In this document: one piece after another, positions 6,994 to 9,414 of the stretch | Layout: every line of letters begins with the position of its first letter | Numbering within the stretch: position 1 is the stretch's first letter | NCBI GenBank assembly: GCA_009783115.1 | Contig: WRHT01000042.1 | Span: 1-9,414, forward strand | Reading direction: 5' to 3' | Source of the DNA: Desulfovibrionaceae bacterium | GTDB taxonomy: Bacteria; Desulfobacterota; Desulfovibrionia; Desulfovibrionales; Desulfovibrionaceae | DNA length: 9,414 bases | Made by a program: the position numbers and the translations under genes | The notes under the pieces: generated by a model | What the model saw: the letters and a program-made list of their open reading frames with translations, nothing else | The model's database searches: none | Told to the model about the DNA's origin: nothing

Positions 6994-7021
6994 ATAATGC
7001 AAGAGGGCATGCCATTTACAA
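6994..7021 (-). promoter_or_regulatory. candidate promoter for zapB-zapA
   Basis: On the minus strand TTGTAA (7021-7016) is followed after 16 bases by CATTAT (6999-6994), which would start transcription about 17 bases upstream of zapB with the AAGG site in the leader. The match is moderate. No strong terminator separates glmU, so read-through is equally possible. Confidence 0.35.
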
Positions 7022-8449
7022 TTATTCCAGACCCCCGGTTTTCCCTACGCCGCGTTTTTCAGGCTTCCCCTTCCCGGCCAGGTTGCTTTGCCGGCCGCGG
7101 GCCACAGCCAGGGCGCGCTCCGGCACATCTCTGGTAATTACTGAACCCGCGCCCACCAAGGCGCCTTCCCCCACAGTAACCGGGGCGACCAGGGCGGTAT
7201 TGGATCCGATAAAGGCCGCCTCGCCGATTTTGGTCTTGTGTTTATGTTCCCCGTCATAATTACAGGTAATGGTCCCGGCGCCGATATTGGCCCCGGCGCC
7301 CACCTCGGCGTCGCCCAGGTAACTCAGGTGTCCGGCCTTTGCGCCTCTGCCCATACGCGCCTTTTTCAATTCCACAAAATTACCCACATGCGCCTCTTCT
7401 TCCAAAACCGCTCCAGGACGCAAACGTGCGAAAGGGCCAACCCCACAGCCCATCCCGACTTCCGCCCCTTCCAAATGGCAAAAGGAACGCAGTCTGGCCC
7501 CTTCCCCAAGATCCGAATCAGTAATCCAGCAATGGGAATCAATACGTGCGCCCGCCCCAATGCGGCTATGACCATAAATTTCACAGGGACCGGTAAGATC
7601 CGCGCCCGGAGACAAATGCGCCTTGGGACCAATGCGCACCATCCCAGGGTTGCGGATAATCGTTCCACGGCTTTGCCATTCCCGCACCAGGGCGGCCCGC
7701 AAAAATTCCTCGGCCTGGAACAATTCCCCGGGATCGTTCACGCCCAAAAGGGAAAAATCCTCTCCCCGGTTAAAACCTAACACCCGCAAGCCGTCAGCCG
7801 CCGCCATGCCTACCAGATCCGTAATGTAGTATTCGCCGCCCTTATTATGGCTGCGCAAACGGCCCAGCAAAGGCCCAATCGAAGACAGGCGCAGGCAATA
7901 TACCCCGGCATTGACCTCGCCGTTATCCGGACCATGTTCCGCCAGGCTATATTCTTTGGCCTCGGCAACCGCCAGCACCCGTCCCTCCCGGCGCAAAACC
8001 CGGCCCAAGGCCCCCGGCTCCCGCAAGGTGAGCGTCAAAAAAGCCAAATCCGCTTCCTCGCGGCGGCTGTTTTCCAGCAAATCCCGGACTTGGGCGGCCT
8101 CCAACAAAGGAACATCCCCGTTGACCACCAGCGCGTAGGCCAGCTCAGCCTGTTCCAGATACGGCCAGACCGTTTGCAGGGCATGTCCGGTTCCCAGTTG
8201 TTCAGCCTGCAACACAAAAGAAGCGGGCGTATCCGGAAAAGCGGCGCGCACTTCCCCGGCGCCATGCCCGATCACCGTCCAGAGGCGCGTACCAAAAAGC
8301 GGCGCCAACGCATCCAACACCAAGCCCAACATAGGTTCACCAAGAAGCTCGTGCAACACCTTGGGCCTGGCGGAACACATGCGCGTCCCCTTGCCGGCTG
8401 CCAGCACCACCGCCCCACAATCCAAAGCCGCCGTCCCGATTACATCCAT
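7022..8449 (-). CDS. glmU: bifunctional UDP-N-acetylglucosamine pyrophosphorylase / glucosamine-1-phosphate N-acetyltransferase
   Basis: GlmU acetylates glucosamine-1-phosphate and then couples it to UTP to give UDP-GlcNAc for peptidoglycan and LPS, in the cytoplasm. The protein has 475 residues from ATG 8449 (E. coli GlmU has 456). The N-terminal uridylyltransferase has LAAGKGTRM with ARPK (16-30), QLGTGHA (84-90), NGDVPL (110-115) and GEVNAGVY. The C-terminal left-handed beta helix runs from about 270, with NFVELKKA (357-364), GHLSYLGD (373-380, where H374 matches the catalytic His363 of E. coli) and NYDGEHKHKTKIG. The frame extends 16 codons upstream to a TTG at 8497, but those codons contain the predicted promoter and do not match the family. 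No ribosome-binding site precedes ATG 8449, consistent with a leaderless message. The tail is basic. Confidence 0.97.
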   Translation of the reverse strand: MDVIGTAALDCGAVVLAAGKGTRMCSARPKVLHELLGEPMLGLVLDALAPLFGTRLWTVIGHGAGEVRAAFPDTPASFVLQAEQLGTGHALQTVWPYLEQAELAYALVVNGDVPLLEAAQVRDLLENSRREEADLAFLTLTLREPGALGRVLRREGRVLAVAEAKEYSLAEHGPDNGEVNAGVYCLRLSSIGPLLGRLRSHNKGGEYYITDLVGMAAADGLRVLGFNRGEDFSLLGVNDPGELFQAEEFLRAALVREWQSRGTIIRNPGMVRIGPKAHLSPGADLTGPCEIYGHSRIGAGARIDSHCWITDSDLGEGARLRSFCHLEGAEVGMGCGVGPFARLRPGAVLEEEAHVGNFVELKKARMGRGAKAGHLSYLGDAEVGAGANIGAGTITCNYDGEHKHKTKIGEAAFIGSNTALVAPVTVGEGALVGAGSVITRDVPERALAVARGRQSNLAGKGKPEKRGVGKTGGLE

Positions 8450-8455
8450 AAAAAG

Positions 8456-8484
8456 AATGTATCCGGCAAAATCGGTCCTGTAAA
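8456..8484 (-). promoter_or_regulatory. predicted glmU promoter, transcription start at the start codon
   Basis: On the minus strand TTTACA (8484-8479), exactly 17 bases, then TACATT (8461-8456). Six bases (CTTTTT) separate it from ATG 8449, so normal sigma70 spacing would put +1 on the A of the start codon. The lack of any Shine-Dalgarno sequence here agrees with this. Confidence 0.5.
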
Positions 8485-8494
8485 GGCGCAACTT

Positions 8495-8522
8495 CAACGC
8501 AAGGCATTAGGCTCTTGCGTTG
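8495..8522. promoter_or_regulatory. inverted repeat in the glmU/arnB divergent region
   Basis: CAACGCAAG (8495-8503) and CTTGCGTTG (8514-8522) form perfect 9-base arms around a 10-base centre. No T run follows on either strand, so it is not a terminator. The right arm overlaps the predicted arnB -35 and the whole element lies just upstream of the glmU -35. This placement suits a shared operator. Confidence 0.5.
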
Positions 8523-8543
8523 CGGGCATAACTGGGGTATCAT
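8515..8543 (+). promoter_or_regulatory. candidate arnB promoter
   Basis: TTGCGT (8515-8520), 17 bases, then TATCAT (8538-8543; five of six to consensus). The start would fall near 8550, giving a leader of about 64 bases that includes a small TGCCT-GA-AGGCA hairpin. The weak -35 suggests an activated or regulated promoter. Confidence 0.45.
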
Positions 8544-8613
8544 TTTCAGCTTTGTTTTTCCTGCCTGAAGGCATTTCTTATTGCAAAAACAGTTTTACCC
8601 GGCCGAATCCCTT

Positions 8614-9414
8614 ATGCGTCAACAATTTCTTCCCTTTTCCCAACCGTTGATCTCCGAAGAGGACATCGCGGCCGTCACCTCCGTGCTCCGCTCCAAATGG
8701 ATTACCACCGGGGGCGAATGCCTGGAACTGGAAAAAGAATTCGCCTCCCTCATGGGCGCGCCCGGCGCGGTGGCCGTGGCCTCGGCCACCGGCGGGATGC
8801 ACATCGCGCTCAAGGCCCTGGGCATCGGGCCGGGGGATGAGGTAATCACCCCTTCCATGACCTGGGTTTCCACCCCCAATCTCATTACGCTGGCCGGGGC
8901 CCAACCGGTCTGGGCGGAAGTGGATAAAGACAACCTCATGACCACCGCCGAGCTGGTGGAACCCCTGATCAACGAACGCACCAAGGCGATCATCCCGGTA
9001 CATTTCGCCGGAGCTCCTCTGGATCTTGCTCCTCTGCGCGCCCTGGCCCACAAAAAACAAATTCCCCTGATTGAAGACGCGGCCCATGCCGTGGGCGCGG
9101 CCTACCGGGGGGAACCTGTAGGCTCCGGGGGCACAGCCATTTTTTCCTTCCATCCCATCAAAAACATCACCACCGGCGAAGGCGGGATCATCAGCTCCCC
9201 GGACGAAGATTTGCTGGAACGCCTGCGCCGCCTGAAATTTCACGGCTTGGGCCAGGACGCCTTCAACCGGAACCAGCAAGGACGTCTTCCCCAAGCCCAA
9301 GTTTGGGAACCGGGCTACAAATACAATCTCACGGACATGGCCGCGGCCTTGGGCCGCAGCCAACTGGCCAGGCTGGAAGAAATCAACGCCCGGCGAAGGA
9401 AACTGGCCGGCTTA
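8614..9414 (+). CDS. arnB: UDP-4-amino-4-deoxy-L-arabinose aminotransferase (ArnB), truncated by window end
   Basis: This is a DegT/DnrJ/EryC1-family PLP aminotransferase that converts UDP-4-keto-arabinose to UDP-L-Ara4N with glutamate as donor. The product is used to decorate lipid A and lower binding of cationic peptides. The first 267 of about 385 residues are visible. The match to E. coli ArnB is extensive from the N-terminus: [77 protein letters not shown] with the PLP lysine at K183, [13 protein letters not shown] and [13 protein letters not shown] 8614 is where the family begins. An upstream TTG at 8581 would add residues unlike the family. No good ribosome-binding site precedes the ATG (GGCCGAATCCCTT). 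Other sugar-4-aminotransferases share the fold, but these motif-level matches favour ArnB. The rest of an arn operon would be expected to the right. Confidence 0.9.
   Translation, partial: MRQQFLPFSQPLISEEDIAAVTSVLRSKWITTGGECLELEKEFASLMGAPGAVAVASATGGMHIALKALGIGPGDEVITPSMTWVSTPNLITLAGAQPVWAEVDKDNLMTTAELVEPLINERTKAIIPVHFAGAPLDLAPLRALAHKKQIPLIEDAAHAVGAAYRGEPVGSGGTAIFSFHPIKNITTGEGGIISSPDEDLLERLRRLKFHGLGQDAFNRNQQGRLPQAQVWEPGYKYNLTDMAAALGRSQLARLEEINARRRKLAGL

Noticed and set aside
6985..7021. possible terminator between glmU and zapB
   Set aside because: Only a weak bulged stem (AATGGCA with TGCATT) can be drawn before ATTTTGATTATT. It is too unstable to call.
8450..8497. 16-codon extension of glmU to a TTG start
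   Set aside because: There is no ribosome-binding site, no family similarity, and it contains a well-spaced -35/-10 pair pointing at ATG 8449.
7847..8650. 267-codon open frame on the plus strand opposite glmU
   Set aside because: It is antisense to conserved GlmU catalytic motifs and crosses the divergent promoter region. The Gln/Arg/Pro-rich composition is typical of a shadow frame.
8578..9363. 261-codon open frame on the minus strand opposite arnB
   Set aside because: It is antisense to a clear ArnB frame, is low-complexity Gly/Arg/Phe-rich, and has no family resemblance.
1..9414. CRISPR array, insertion sequence, tRNA or defence system
   Set aside because: I saw no regularly spaced direct repeats, transposase motifs, tRNA-like cloverleaf or anti-phage genes on either strand; the window reads as a housekeeping chromosomal segment.

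Overview
The window looks like chromosomal DNA from a sulfate-reducing bacterium of the Desulfovibrionaceae type (Desulfovibrio, Bilophila or a close relative). I infer this from a Gram-negative envelope (an outer-membrane barrel ending in Phe, GlmU, ArnB) combined with RNase Y, a zapB-zapA-6S RNA cluster, a MucR/Ros-type zinc-finger regulator and a large Cache-HAMP-PAS chemoreceptor. No marker gene here fixes the genus. The gene set is ordinary chromosomal content. I see no insertion sequence, phage gene, tRNA, CRISPR array or toxin-antitoxin pair.

Layout. Bases 3-257 (+) hold the C-terminal end of a protein resembling the tail of the large acyl-CoA dehydratase activase family. A secreted beta-barrel outer-membrane protein follows at 313-1086 (+). 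It converges on a chemoreceptor gene (1215-3839, -) across a bidirectional terminator at 1107-1161. The minus strand then reads, in transcription order from the right: glmU (7022-8449), a zapB-like gene (6731-6970), zapA (6462-6728), 6S RNA (about 6442-6270) with a strong downstream terminator (6187-6229), rny for RNase Y (4558-6111), the mucR-like gene (3969-4403) and the chemoreceptor (1215-3839). At the right edge arnB (8614 to beyond 9414, +) diverges from glmU across a 164-base control region.

How the genes relate. glmU makes UDP-GlcNAc for peptidoglycan and LPS. The zapB/zapA pair supports assembly of the FtsZ ring. 6S RNA binds the housekeeping sigma70 RNA polymerase. RNase Y is a membrane-anchored mRNA-decay endonuclease. 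Together these form a growth and housekeeping block. arnB points to lipid A modification with aminoarabinose. The chemoreceptor carries a C-terminal PilZ domain with both c-di-GMP-binding motifs intact, which suggests that chemotaxis output is tuned by c-di-GMP.

The least ordinary signals are regulatory: a 20-base FNR/CRP-like palindrome spanning the zapA stop codon and the predicted 6S promoter; a predicted leaderless glmU promoter; a palindrome in the glmU/arnB divergent region that overlaps the predicted arnB -35; and two perfect inverted repeats in the mucR leader, one touching the ribosome-binding site. Three starts were shortened from the longest open frame: rny (the long frame runs into the 6S terminator), glmU and the outer-membrane protein.
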